64,000 bases of DNA from contig CAZQUE010000007.1 of the NCBI GenBank assembly GCA_964596185.1, forward strand, positions 43,086 to 107,085, read 5' to 3'. The notes below the pieces were generated by a model. The model ran no database searches and was not told the origin of the DNA. It worked only from the letters and a program-made list of their open reading frames with translations. This DNA is from DYKG01 sp964596185. Lineage in GTDB: Bacteria; Muiribacteriota; Ozemobacteria; Ozemobacterales; Ozemobacteraceae. A program made the position numbers and the translations under genes. Position 1 is the stretch's first letter. Each line of letters opens with the position of its first letter. Positions 27,225 to 35,951 of the stretch are shown in pieces.

Positions 27225-27632
27225 ATTAAGAATCTTGATGCAATTTTCCCGATTTTTTGCCAACTGATAAAGATCGGCAGAAAGCTGCTTCAGACAATCC
27301 ATCAATTCACCGGCATGCCCGAGGTTAAAAGCGGTCAGAGTCGCTCCAAAGCCGTAGGGCAATTGGCAGTAAGGCGTGTAATGTTCCTTGAATGCATCGA
27401 CAGCATGCCTTGCAAGTTCCTGGGTTTCGACTTGCGGATTAGTTTTGAGGGGCCGCAAAAACTTGTCATAAGGCCAATTGTCGCTCGGCAAAAAACCTGC
27501 CGAACCAACCCAGAAATCGACAACTCCAGAATATTCAAAGAACTTTTCAATGGAACATTCACAGCTATCATCGAGGCAAACCAGATCTATTTTTCTTCCA
27601 AGGCGCACCTGAATTGTAAGAAATCTTTTCAT
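27087..27632 (-). pseudogene. Clostripain (C11) family peptidase remnant
   Basis: 181 codons. Residues 15-70 match the core of C11 peptidases: DLVCLDDSCEC at the catalytic Cys, VVDFWVGSAGFLPSDNWPYDKFL and the following helix. The N-terminal part with the catalytic His is missing, yet the ATG has GAGGAG and the first residues (MKRFLTIQV) look like a real start, so the gene seems to have lost its middle with the frame kept. The last 40 codons are antisense to the SelO-like gene, so the 3' end is probably also lost. Confidence 0.6.
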
Positions 27633-27844
27633 TTGCTCTCCTCAAAAGAACAACAATATTATTTAATTCTAACCGTACCCTCCGAAGAAGGCAAGAAGCG
27701 TTGAGATGCCTCTCCGCAACGACCCGTTAGCACAAATAACTTCTTTAAACAACCAAATTGGTTAAGAACGAAAACAGACCAAATCATTTTAAAAAGGCAA
27801 TTCAAGAAGATGAGGATTCCTTCAAAATTTTTCCAGAAACAAAA

Positions 27845-28540
27845 CTACTCAAACAATACGTTCAGAGTCGGCGACAGCTTCACTTCTTTTTTGAAGTTTT
27901 TATTGTCCGGAAAAGACAGGGTAAAAATCAGATCTACGGAGTCACTTGAATTATCAACCCTGTTTACTACAGTTTTTTCAACATTTTTCAGCAGCGAGTA
28001 TTTTTCTTTTGCTGCAAGCGAATCGCTATAGGCTCCGGTGCTCATTCCTTCAACGTAATTCGGAGCCGATGGAGAATAAGTAACCGGAGGAGAAACCCGC
28101 AGATAAAGGTCAAAGTAACCCGAATACACAGAGGGTTCCAACCACAAACTGGCCCAGCGAACCGAGCCAGCAACTGCCGATGTCTGCTCGGTGCAAACCG
28201 GAAAAGCAAGAATGTCGGCACTGTTACCCGCAGCAACGCTCAATTCTCCGACACCCGCCGGCAACTTAGCCTTATAGGTATTGTCAGCATCGGCAATTTT
28301 CAGAACATTTTCCAGGGTAGTCGATGGATAAGAGCTAGTCTTGGCCAATTCAGAAACGCGGCGCAAGGCAAGACTTTCATCTCTCGTGGCATTGTTTATC
28401 CAGCTTGCCTTGTTAATTGACTTCTGACTATAGAAAAACAGACCCAGAGCTGCTCCGAGAAAGAGTGTAAAAACTCCGCTGGCGATAAGAACTTCGACCA
28501 GAGTATAGCCTTTTCTTTTTTCTGCCATATCCATCCCCAT
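27845..28540 (-). CDS. Type IV pilin-like minor pseudopilin (PilW-like)
   Basis: 231 residues with a prepilin peptidase site KRKGYTLVEVLIASGVF after a short leader, a hydrophobic N-terminal helix and a strand-rich globular part. The Glu at position +5 of the mature protein is present. It is last in the leftward operon and its ATG overlaps the preceding stop by one base (TGATG). Confidence 0.8.
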   Translation of the reverse strand: MGMDMAEKRKGYTLVEVLIASGVFTLFLGAALGLFFYSQKSINKASWINNATRDESLALRRVSELAKTSSYPSTTLENVLKIADADNTYKAKLPAGVGELSVAAGNSADILAFPVCTEQTSAVAGSVRWASLWLEPSVYSGYFDLYLRVSPPVTYSPSAPNYVEGMSTGAYSDSLAAKEKYSLLKNVEKTVVNRVDNSSDSVDLIFTLSFPDNKNFKKEVKLSPTLNVLFE

Positions 28541-29313
28541 CAGTTTCTCTTGATTCTGATAATATTTGAAAGGGTCTGCTCAAACTCCAGATTACGGTAT
28601 TTACACTTTCCCTTTACCGTGAGCCGCACGGCCTCATCATTGTATTTGCGCTGATCCTGAACGGCAACAACTTCAAGATTGTCTACCGAATAATCAAAAT
28701 CATAAGGATAACCATCGGGAAAATCGAACTGATTCGCTGCCATAGCACTGTCTGCGGCAACAGAGAACTTGATATCGTTGTAAAACTTGTGCAAATAAAG
28801 GGAAGGATTGGCAACGTCATTGCCATGCTTGTCTTTTGGCCATGGCGAGACATTGCTCGTCTGTGTCAGGTCATTTGTATGAAACTGGGAAATTTTCGTC
28901 CATTTTTCATACTCCGTTGACGGGTAAGTCCCTGAAAAAGATGTAAGAAATCTCGGGCCTGGATTCAGATTGGAAGCCAGCTTCAAGTATTTAGAATTCA
29001 CCTGAATGGTTGGAAACATCGTCGGCAGGGGCGAGTCATACTCAGTAAAATCAAAAAGCGGATTTTTGCCTACAGAAAAGGCCGCCGCGTCATAAAGCTG
29101 GGTCGGCATGAGCTGACACTTCAGCATTGCATGTTGCATTACTCCCCTGGCTGCGAACCAGGCCTGCAGGCGAATTTGTTGCTGCTCAGTCATTTTGATC
29201 TGCTGTTGAGTCTGGGTCATCAAAAAGCCTTCCGCCAACAAAAGAACCGTGGCAATTGCCAAAGCCACGACAACTGCGGAACCAGAACGCCTCTGCATGT
29301 ATTTTTTATTCAT
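28540..29313 (-). CDS. PilX-like minor pilus-assembly protein
   Basis: 257 residues. N-terminal basic leader (MNKKYMQRRSGS) then hydrophobic helix (AVVVALAIATVLLLAEGFLM) and a Gln-rich helix, typical of PilX/GspK-like proteins that start with a Gly-Ser-Ala-type N-terminus and lack the strict GFTLIE. The rest is strand-rich with a C-terminal VRLTVKGKCKYRN. Placed between two prepilin-like genes, which supports the role. Confidence 0.65.
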   Translation of the reverse strand: MNKKYMQRRSGSAVVVALAIATVLLLAEGFLMTQTQQQIKMTEQQQIRLQAWFAARGVMQHAMLKCQLMPTQLYDAAAFSVGKNPLFDFTEYDSPLPTMFPTIQVNSKYLKLASNLNPGPRFLTSFSGTYPSTEYEKWTKISQFHTNDLTQTSNVSPWPKDKHGNDVANPSLYLHKFYNDIKFSVAADSAMAANQFDFPDGYPYDFDYSVDNLEVVAVQDQRKYNDEAVRLTVKGKCKYRNLEFEQTLSNIIRIKRN

Positions 29314-29316
29314 AGC

Positions 29317-30030
29317 CTAACCTGATTTCAATCTGGCTTTATGGGTAACAACCCACAACACCGATGCTTTCTCTTCGCTTAGAGGGTCTGCCTTAATTGA
29401 GTTGCTCCAGCGAATCCGTAGAGTCAGAGATTTCATAAGACTGGGCGAAGCGGCTGCCTGATTGAAATCGGCCGCGGTATAGGCATCTGTATTCAAAGCC
29501 CATTCACCATGCTGATAAATCGGTGTATGTACCTGCATATATGAAGGACTGCCTCCGCTCTCTTCGAGAGCAGCCTTTTGCACCAGGCTCTGCGGCTGAC
29601 TGGCCGGGTCACTCCAGGTGGCAAAAACATCCGGGTTGCGATAAGCAGAAAAACCAATCTGAGCATCGGGAATCTCTTTGACCTGAAGCGTAACCTGAAA
29701 TCTCCAGCCCTTGTTTTCAAAAACACCCTCACAAAATTGCTGGGAGCTGTTTCCGGCATTGCCGGGGAAAAGCTGCTGACCGAACCTGGTCGCGGCATCA
29801 CCGACCAAAGAAGCCGGCAATCCGGGTTGCAGCTCGTCATAATCAACCTGATCAAGAAGGGTATCGAGAATCAAACGTGCCTTCTGCTGAGCAAAGATAG
29901 AATTGGCAAGAACCATTGAATTGCCGGTATCCTGGGTAATCAAAGCGCTGATAGGAATGATCGCAGCCGCCAGAATTAGCGTTGCGATCATTATCTCGAT
30001 CAGCGAATAGCCCTTTTTCATTAACACCAC
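29317..30030 (-). CDS. Type IV pilin-like minor pseudopilin (PilV-like)
   Basis: 237 residues with the prepilin motif MKKGYSLIEIMIATLILAA. The frame starts at GTG 30030, or ATG at 30021 which puts the leader at the usual MKKG; GGTGGTG precedes. The globular part contains WRFQVTLQVKEIP and a late LTLRIRWSNS strand. Co-transcribed with the PKD protein (4-13 base spacing) and the next PilX-like gene (3 bases). Confidence 0.8.
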   Translation of the reverse strand: MVLMKKGYSLIEIMIATLILAAAIIPISALITQDTGNSMVLANSIFAQQKARLILDTLLDQVDYDELQPGLPASLVGDAATRFGQQLFPGNAGNSSQQFCEGVFENKGWRFQVTLQVKEIPDAQIGFSAYRNPDVFATWSDPASQPQSLVQKAALEESGGSPSYMQVHTPIYQHGEWALNTDAYTAADFNQAAASPSLMKSLTLRIRWSNSIKADPLSEEKASVLWVVTHKARLKSG

Positions 30031-30034
30031 CAGA

Positions 30035-33000
30035 TCAGTTTTTGTTATTCTGCTGCAAAACCCTTATTTCAGTCTGGCCTGGAGGCAGAATCTTGATCGG
30101 CAAATCAATTCCATGCTGGTTACCGGCACCATCAATGACGTCTATCGTTAGGCGACGCAGATCGGTCGGGCTCATGTAGAAAAGGTATTCAGGACGACTA
30201 CCCTTGAATTTTCCAGCTGTCTGTTCATTCAAGGAAACGGTAACCTGTCGGTTCTGATTTGATTCCTCAAGATTCATGTTCAGCTCTATCGACGCAGAAG
30301 GTTTTACATTGTCAACAATATCAATATTACACAAGAAGCGCTGATGTGCAATGCCTGTGAAAATCTGGTCGTCGGCAAATTCAAACCGTTGTCCGGCATT
30401 GGCCGGCAAAATGTCGTCGACATCTTCAGTATATGTCTGGGTGTCGTTGAATCGCGAGGTCAAATTTACCTTGGCCGGGTCGGCAGGCAAATCATTGTAA
30501 CCACCCGCAACTGAAAAGGTCCTGGTGGTATTGTCACGACTGTTGATGAAAGTTATGGTCAGCTCAGGGGCATCGTTGTCGACAACCGCTAATTCCAGAG
30601 GATCTGATTCGATATAGTAGTTCATGCCATCATCGATGTGTGCTACGGCAGTATAGGGAAGTCTGCCGTTAAAGGGCTGAGCCATGGTCACCGCATAAGC
30701 TTCTGGCAGCCAGGCGGTAGAATTGTTGTAAAAGGCAACCACGCTCGTATCAGCATTAGCCTGGTCAAGAGTTCCAATCGCAAAGGTTCTGGAAAAATCG
30801 GCAGAAGCAACAGTGGAATAGGTCAAACTTGCTGTCTGCTGCCTCTGTACTGTCGCCGCAGCTCCCCCGGCCGGCAACTCCGCCGTTAATTCCGAAGACA
30901 TTCCGTAACTCTGCTGATCGAAACGCCTATATTTGATTTCAAGCAGGTTGAGCAACGCATCAGGGTTATTGTCGGTAACCTGAACTCTTATTTCCGGGTC
31001 GGCGAGAGGGTCGCCCGTAGCAGGATTCTGAGGAACGGAAATCAGACTGAATTTTGCCGGAATCAGATCAAGAATCTTGACCCGAACCATCATCGAACCA
31101 TCGAAGAGAAGATCAGTGCCTTCTTTGTTCAATGGCGGCGTAGAATTTCCGGCAGAACAATCGCGAAAATCATTTGGTGAAGAACAGCTGTCGACCGAAT
31201 CGAAAACGATCTCGCGCACCAGATTGTTGTTTTCATAAACCAGACTGTCTTCCCAATTGACGATTTTAGTTGGGTCGCTGGAAGAATATACCGGTTTCCA
31301 GGCAAGCTCCTTGTATTTTCCTTCAAGAATGACGCGATAATAGCGATCTGGATTTACCGTCGTTCCAAATGGCACCCTGAATGTAACCGAGATTGGAGCG
31401 ATAGTGTTGGAAGTTCCTGCCAGATTCTGCCAGTTCAGCAAGTATGGCTGGTTAACCGTGGCCATGCCGGCAACACAGGCATCCTGATTATCAGGAGTAA
31501 GGATTTTCCAGCGATATTGAACCGAACCAGGGCGCACACCAGACTTCTGATCCAGGGCTGCATTTGAGTTCTCGTCGCGGCGGGCATAAAATATTTCAGC
31601 TGAACCGGTAAAATCGATTGTAGCGCTTTGAGCGCTTACTGTTAGACTCTTTTGCGCGATAAAATCGGTTTCAGAAGGCAACCAGGTTTTCGAAACCGAG
31701 AAAGTAACCCGCTGTTGCGCATCTCCCTCAAGAACCGTCTGCGATTCAACCGTAACCGTTCTGCTTCTTAAGCGATGATGAAAGTAGCCGTCAGCATTAT
31801 TGGCAGCGACATTAGCCAGATTGCCAGCCTGAATTTCGGCTTTACGATAGCGAACCCACAGTTCAACCTTCTTTTCGCCAAGGGAGGTAAATTTATGAGG
31901 CACGGCCTGAGCCTCCTGAGCTTTTGGCAGAAAAGATGATTGCACAAAAGTATTTACCGAAGGATTTTCAAAGAATCGGTAATAAAGAAAATAGTCATTT
32001 TCTTTGTTTTGCTGGCAAACAAGCTGAGTTTGTCCTTCTGCCTGATAATTGCAGTTTACGTCTTCCCCTGGGAACAGGACGACATTGCCATTGACCGGTT
32101 CTCTAATCACGATCTGATTGGGCGGAAAAATTCTTGGCAAAGGCTTAACTTCTACAGTGAATGGCACTTCAAGAGTGGTCGCGTAAGAATCGGAGTTTTG
32201 GTAATGAATGACACATTTGGCATTGTATACGCCGGGTGTGTTGTAAACCTTGTTGATAGAGGAATTCGACTGTCCGGAATCGATTATTCCGCTATTAGTC
32301 CCATCGCCCCAGACCCATTTGTAACCGGAAATTCGGGAATTGACCTGCAAACTTCTCAATAGAGCGCTTGCCGTATAATTATTGCTTACGGATTCAAAAA
32401 CGATTGTAGGAACAGAAATATTTACACCACGCGGTGGCAAACGCCAGGTGTAGGTGTTCTGTTGTCCCCAGGTCGTGTTTGCACCAAGACTCGGATATGG
32501 CGGCCAACTCAAACCGACACCGCCGACGATGACTCCGGGAGTATTGTTCGGAAAGACATACGAGCCGTTGAAAGGCAAGACAAAAGGCAATGAAGGGTAA
32601 CCCTGAGATGCCCACCAGGCACCTGCGAGCTTTGCCTCTTCATAAATTTTGGTCGTGGGGTTGGTACCGCCAGTCGTGTCGACCCAAACTCTTACACCCT
32701 CTTTCGTCGGGTCGTAAGCACCGCCAAGCGGGTTGATAAAAATCTTTACACCAATATTGAAATTGATTCTAACCGTTCCATTCGGCAAAGCTTCGCCGAT
32801 TGAACCGGTAAAAGAATCGAGTGATTCATAATATGTACTCCCACCACCCAGACTGACGTCAGCTGCCGGCGGAGGCATGCTTATCGTGTTATTCCAGACA
32901 TCGCCACGGTCATTGAAAGCAAAGGGAGCCCCGGGAGGATTGCTTTGATATCTTGCCAGAACGACAAGACGTGCTGGATTTCCCCAGGTGTTTGGATTTT

Positions 33001-33382
33001 GAATCGAAAAGCTGAAAGTTTTGGAAGGAGTAAGAACATCGTTATTAACCGGAGTGAATGACCCAGTAAATGCTTGAACAAAATTACTGTCATTTCGCCA
33101 GGAAACAAAGGCTTTAACGTATATGGTCTGTGGGGTTCCTGAAGCATTTTGTGGAGATTTGTATACCTCGACGGTCGAAGTAGCCAACTCGACGGTGAAT
33201 TGCGCCGAGAATTTTCGATTTGCCGCAACCGGTTCGTTCATGTTTCCGGTATCAGGTATGACATTGATTATTCTTTCAAAGGTATTGTCGAAAGCCTGAA
33301 GGGCATTTGCGGTCAACAAAATGGCAACGACAACCAGCAACGAAGAGAGCCATTGAAGCCTTAAGAATTTGTTTCCTTTCAT
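30035..33382 (-). CDS. Large secreted PKD-domain surface protein in pseudopilin operon
   Basis: 1115 residues with a signal peptide (cleavage near ALQAF). Almost all of it is strand-rich and Asn/Thr/Ser/Pro-rich, built of immunoglobulin-like segments. One segment at about 345-410 (SGYKWVWGDGTNSG, then YNTPGVYNAKCVIHY) is a PKD-type domain. No von Willebrand or beta-propeller domain of PilY1 is seen, but its place next to minor pilins suggests a comparable tip adhesin or a substrate of the secretion pilus. The ATG overlaps the upstream stop by 4 bases. Confidence 0.65.
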   Translation of the reverse strand: MKGNKFLRLQWLSSLLVVVAILLTANALQAFDNTFERIINVIPDTGNMNEPVAANRKFSAQFTVELATSTVEVYKSPQNASGTPQTIYVKAFVSWRNDSNFVQAFTGSFTPVNNDVLTPSKTFSFSIQNPNTWGNPARLVVLARYQSNPPGAPFAFNDRGDVWNNTISMPPPAADVSLGGGSTYYESLDSFTGSIGEALPNGTVRINFNIGVKIFINPLGGAYDPTKEGVRVWVDTTGGTNPTTKIYEEAKLAGAWWASQGYPSLPFVLPFNGSYVFPNNTPGVIVGGVGLSWPPYPSLGANTTWGQQNTYTWRLPPRGVNISVPTIVFESVSNNYTASALLRSLQVNSRISGYKWVWGDGTNSGIIDSGQSNSSINKVYNTPGVYNAKCVIHYQNSDSYATTLEVPFTVEVKPLPRIFPPNQIVIREPVNGNVVLFPGEDVNCNYQAEGQTQLVCQQNKENDYFLYYRFFENPSVNTFVQSSFLPKAQEAQAVPHKFTSLGEKKVELWVRYRKAEIQAGNLANVAANNADGYFHHRLRSRTVTVESQTVLEGDAQQRVTFSVSKTWLPSETDFIAQKSLTVSAQSATIDFTGSAEIFYARRDENSNAALDQKSGVRPGSVQYRWKILTPDNQDACVAGMATVNQPYLLNWQNLAGTSNTIAPISVTFRVPFGTTVNPDRYYRVILEGKYKELAWKPVYSSSDPTKIVNWEDSLVYENNNLVREIVFDSVDSCSSPNDFRDCSAGNSTPPLNKEGTDLLFDGSMMVRVKILDLIPAKFSLISVPQNPATGDPLADPEIRVQVTDNNPDALLNLLEIKYRRFDQQSYGMSSELTAELPAGGAAATVQRQQTASLTYSTVASADFSRTFAIGTLDQANADTSVVAFYNNSTAWLPEAYAVTMAQPFNGRLPYTAVAHIDDGMNYYIESDPLELAVVDNDAPELTITFINSRDNTTRTFSVAGGYNDLPADPAKVNLTSRFNDTQTYTEDVDDILPANAGQRFEFADDQIFTGIAHQRFLCNIDIVDNVKPSASIELNMNLEESNQNRQVTVSLNEQTAGKFKGSRPEYLFYMSPTDLRRLTIDVIDGAGNQHGIDLPIKILPPGQTEIRVLQQNNKN

Positions 33383-33969
33383 TCCTTCTTCTCCTTTGCC
33401 GCGCCCTGAACTGAAAATCGAACCAGGGGAGCTGCCTGCAGATGTTTTTCAATTAGAGGAAAAAGGGCGTCGGTAACTTCAACCGACTGATATTCAGAAA
33501 AGTAAACGCCGTTACCAAAAGGTTTTTCGAGCTGTTCGAGGGCCGGATTTCTTCTTGAAACAGCGGCACCAGTCCTTGATTCAGTTCCCTGAAGAAGCAC
33601 TTCTTCAAGCTTGAAAGAAGCTTTGTTAACTATCGCCAGAAACTTTTTTTCCGCGACAAGTCGATTGATCTCAATCATCAGTGGACGAATCAGCTGTGTT
33701 GAATAGAAAGCGAGAATTTCTTCGAGAGTCTGGTTTATTTTGGCTTCTGTAGCCTTTTCCTGGCCTTTGACAATGGGTATTTTTTTGATCGCCAGGCGAT
33801 AATCATCCATCACCAGTGCGGCAATCTTGTATTTCTGTCCAAGCATCGTCAGAAGACGGCCCGAATCGACAACTGCTAGCTTAGAGCTATTTTCAGGCTG
33901 AACAGCAAGCAAAGAAACGCTCGAGAAAAAAATTAAATAAAAAACGAATAATTTCTTTAAATTGGACAT
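33379..33969 (-). CDS. Exported OmpH/Skp-like helical protein, first gene of pseudopilin operon
   Basis: 196 residues with a signal peptide (cleavage near LLAVQ). After SSKLAVVDSGRLLTML, which recalls the first strand of Skp/OmpH chaperones, a long helical region follows (about 45-115). The C-terminal third is different, with SRRNPALEQLEKPFGNGVYFS. GGGAGG is next to the ATG. A periplasmic chaperone for the large PKD protein is possible but unproven. Confidence 0.5.
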   Translation of the reverse strand: MSNLKKLFVFYLIFFSSVSLLAVQPENSSKLAVVDSGRLLTMLGQKYKIAALVMDDYRLAIKKIPIVKGQEKATEAKINQTLEEILAFYSTQLIRPLMIEINRLVAEKKFLAIVNKASFKLEEVLLQGTESRTGAAVSRRNPALEQLEKPFGNGVYFSEYQSVEVTDALFPLIEKHLQAAPLVRFSVQGAAKEKKE

Positions 33970-34200
33970 CTAATTCCTCCCGGTACAATTCTCCTGAGTA
34001 GTTGAGCAATTTATGTGCCGAAAATTCCATTTTTATCTTCAAGGCAGCTAAAAACTACTATTTAAGCAAAACAGGCATTATCGATAGATATCACTGAGTA
34101 GCATAAAATAGTTTTGCGAGAAAAATTTTTTTACAGGGCGGTTCTACATTTTTACAACCAAAAGAAAATTGCTTCAGAAAAAAGGCTCAAATAAAAACTC

Positions 34201-34235
34201 TTTACAAAATAGATTTTTACAAATATAATCTATTT
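34201..34235 (+). promoter_or_regulatory. Promoter with overlapping 9-bp inverted repeat, ahead of DUF2087 regulator
   Basis: TTTACA (34201-34206), 17-base spacer, TATAAT (34224-34229). A perfect inverted repeat AAATAGATT / AATCTATTT (34207-34215 and 34227-34235) sits between the boxes and covers most of the -10, a good place for a repressor, perhaps the regulator itself. Confidence 0.7.
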
Positions 34236-34262
34236 ATAAATAAATTTATCGAGGTAAAATCT

Positions 34263-35021
34263 ATGAAAAATTACAACATCTCCAATCTCGAGCTTGAAGA
34301 GCTGAAAAATGGCTTTTGTGAAAACGAAGAATCTTACCAATGCCTGGTTTGCAATCGAACATTCGAGAAAGGTCTTATCTTCAGAGAAGACGATCAACTC
34401 TACGACGCTCAACGTTTTGTCAGACTGCATATCGAGAAGGCGCACAATTCAACATTCGCCTGGCTTGTCGGTCTCGATAAAAAAGAAAACGGTCTTTCCG
34501 AGCATCAGGCTCAGTTATTGAATCTGTTTTACCAGGGCTTGAACGATCAGCAGATTCAGCAAAAGCTTAAAATCGGCAGTATTTCAACGGTCAGAAACCA
34601 CCGCTTCTCTCTTAAAGAAAAGGAAAAGCAGGCAAAATTATTCCTGGCCATAATGCAGTTACTACGAAAGCGCGAGAATGAACCACCCAGATTTATCAAA
34701 CCCCATGAGACTGCGACAATGATCGATGATCGCTACAAAATCACTTCGGAAGAAAACGAAAAGATACTTAAAAAGCTTTTTCCCGACGGTCTAGATGGAA
34801 AACTGAAAACATTTGCCGTCAAACAGAAAAGCAAGCTTGCGGTACTCCGGCACATTTCTAATCGCTTTGAAATAGACCGACTGTATGATGAAAAAGAGGT
34901 GAACCAGATACTGAAAGAAGTTTACGACGACTACGTTATGCTTCGCCGCTACCTGATCGAATACGGCTTTATCGATCGAAAAACCGACGGAAGCTGCTAT
35001 TGGTTGAAAAAACAAAAATAA
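34263..35021 (+). CDS. Transcriptional regulator: Cys2His-type finger, HTH and C-terminal DUF2087
   Basis: 252 residues in three parts. Residues about 22-60 carry a zinc-finger-like C-x2-C ... H-x4-H pattern (YQCLVCNRTF, then RLHIEKAH). Residues about 75-125 read as a LuxR-like HTH (GLSEHQAQLLNLFYQGLNDQQIQQKLKI, STVRNH). Residues about 175-250 are DUF2087 (FAVKQKSKLAVLRHISNRF, EKEVNQILKEVYDDYVMLRRYLIEYGFIDR), common in Firmicutes regulators. GAGG precedes the ATG. It faces away from the pseudopilin operon across 293 bases and is the obvious candidate to control it or itself. Confidence 0.8.
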   Translation: MKNYNISNLELEELKNGFCENEESYQCLVCNRTFEKGLIFREDDQLYDAQRFVRLHIEKAHNSTFAWLVGLDKKENGLSEHQAQLLNLFYQGLNDQQIQQKLKIGSISTVRNHRFSLKEKEKQAKLFLAIMQLLRKRENEPPRFIKPHETATMIDDRYKITSEENEKILKKLFPDGLDGKLKTFAVKQKSKLAVLRHISNRFEIDRLYDEKEVNQILKEVYDDYVMLRRYLIEYGFIDRKTDGSCYWLKKQK

Positions 35022-35055
35022 AAAAAAGGCTGCCGAAAAAATCGGCAGCCTCTTT
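35022..35055. terminator. Bidirectional terminator between DUF2087 regulator and exported protein
   Basis: Stem AGGCTGCCGA / TCGGCAGCCT (35027-35036 and 35042-35051) with A run before and T-rich tail after, serving both converging genes. Confidence 0.85.
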
Positions 35056-35066
35056 CTTAATCTGGC

Positions 35067-35672
35067 TTATTTTTCCGGAACTGCTCCTGAAGGTGTAAAA
35101 GAAATGCCAAACAGGCGATTTTCTTCAAGAACCTGAACACTGTAAAAACTTATGCTGACCACCGGGTCGATCAAGGAACCGTTGACCAGGTGCTTTTTAA
35201 GTTTGGTTTTGGGCAGGTCAGACCAAAGAACATCGGAGTTTTTTTCCTGAATGGTTACCAAAGCATTGCGGATATTGCTGAACTTTCTGGTAAAGCTCGT
35301 GCTGATATCGCCGTCAAAAGCACTATTGGAAACCATGCTGCGATAATCGAATTTTACCACGACATCTCGCAGATAATCGCCCTCATAGGGGCCTGAAGTC
35401 AAAAAGGTTGAAATTTCCTTCTGGCTGCCGGCAAAGAAGAGAGTAGATGTAACTTTTTTGAAGAAAAAAGCACCGCCTGAAACAACGGTGTGTTTGTACA
35501 GCAATTCTCCGTTATTCCATGTCTTGATCAATCTTTCGATAGTATCGATTTCACGATTGATCTGATCAAGATTTTTACCACGAACCACAAGATAGCCATA
35601 AGTGGCTGCCTGAGCCGCAGAAACCAGGCCAACCAGCAAAATCACGATCAGCAAAAGCTTAAAATTTCGCAT
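35067..35672 (-). CDS. Exported protein of unknown family
   Basis: 201 residues from ATG 35672, preceded by GGGGG; the frame reaches 35684. Signal peptide MRNFKLLLIV...AAQAA. The mature part has regularly alternating strands and helices, with GGAFFFKKVTSTLFF and LFGISFTPSG. I recognise no family. It stands alone and ends at the shared terminator. Confidence 0.6.
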   Translation of the reverse strand: MRNFKLLLIVILLVGLVSAAQAATYGYLVVRGKNLDQINREIDTIERLIKTWNNGELLYKHTVVSGGAFFFKKVTSTLFFAGSQKEISTFLTSGPYEGDYLRDVVVKFDYRSMVSNSAFDGDISTSFTRKFSNIRNALVTIQEKNSDVLWSDLPKTKLKKHLVNGSLIDPVVSISFYSVQVLEENRLFGISFTPSGAVPEK

Positions 35673-35800
35673 ATATACCCCCATATTTTACTTACTTCGC
35701 TCATTCTAAGAAAAATTTGCGTAAGCGTCAAAGCATTTTGTCAGCAACTCAAAAAGAACCACTTCACAGGGCAAAGTCGTTAAATTCAGGAATGACGTAA

Positions 35801-35818
35801 TTCCCGCGCAGGCAGGAA
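35801..35818. repeat. Short palindromic repeat copy 1
   Basis: TTCCCGCGCAGGCAGGAA, an imperfect palindrome whose first 14 bases recur at 61378. This type of Cys-Gly-rich short element is dispersed in intergenic spaces of many genomes. Confidence 0.5.
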
Positions 35819-35951
35819 TCTATTCCAATTGCAAATCAAAAGTCTTTTAGTTCGTTTGCCCTGAACTTATCTAAAGGTTTGTTGACAAAAACCGGTACAA
35901 TGTAAGAAAATTACTACGAGATACTTGAAGCAAAAAACAGAGAGAGAAAAA

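Noticed and set aside
35882..35901. TTGACA with TACAAT as a promoter of the TonB receptor
   Set aside because: The two boxes are only 8 bases apart; at 17 bases there is no acceptable -10.
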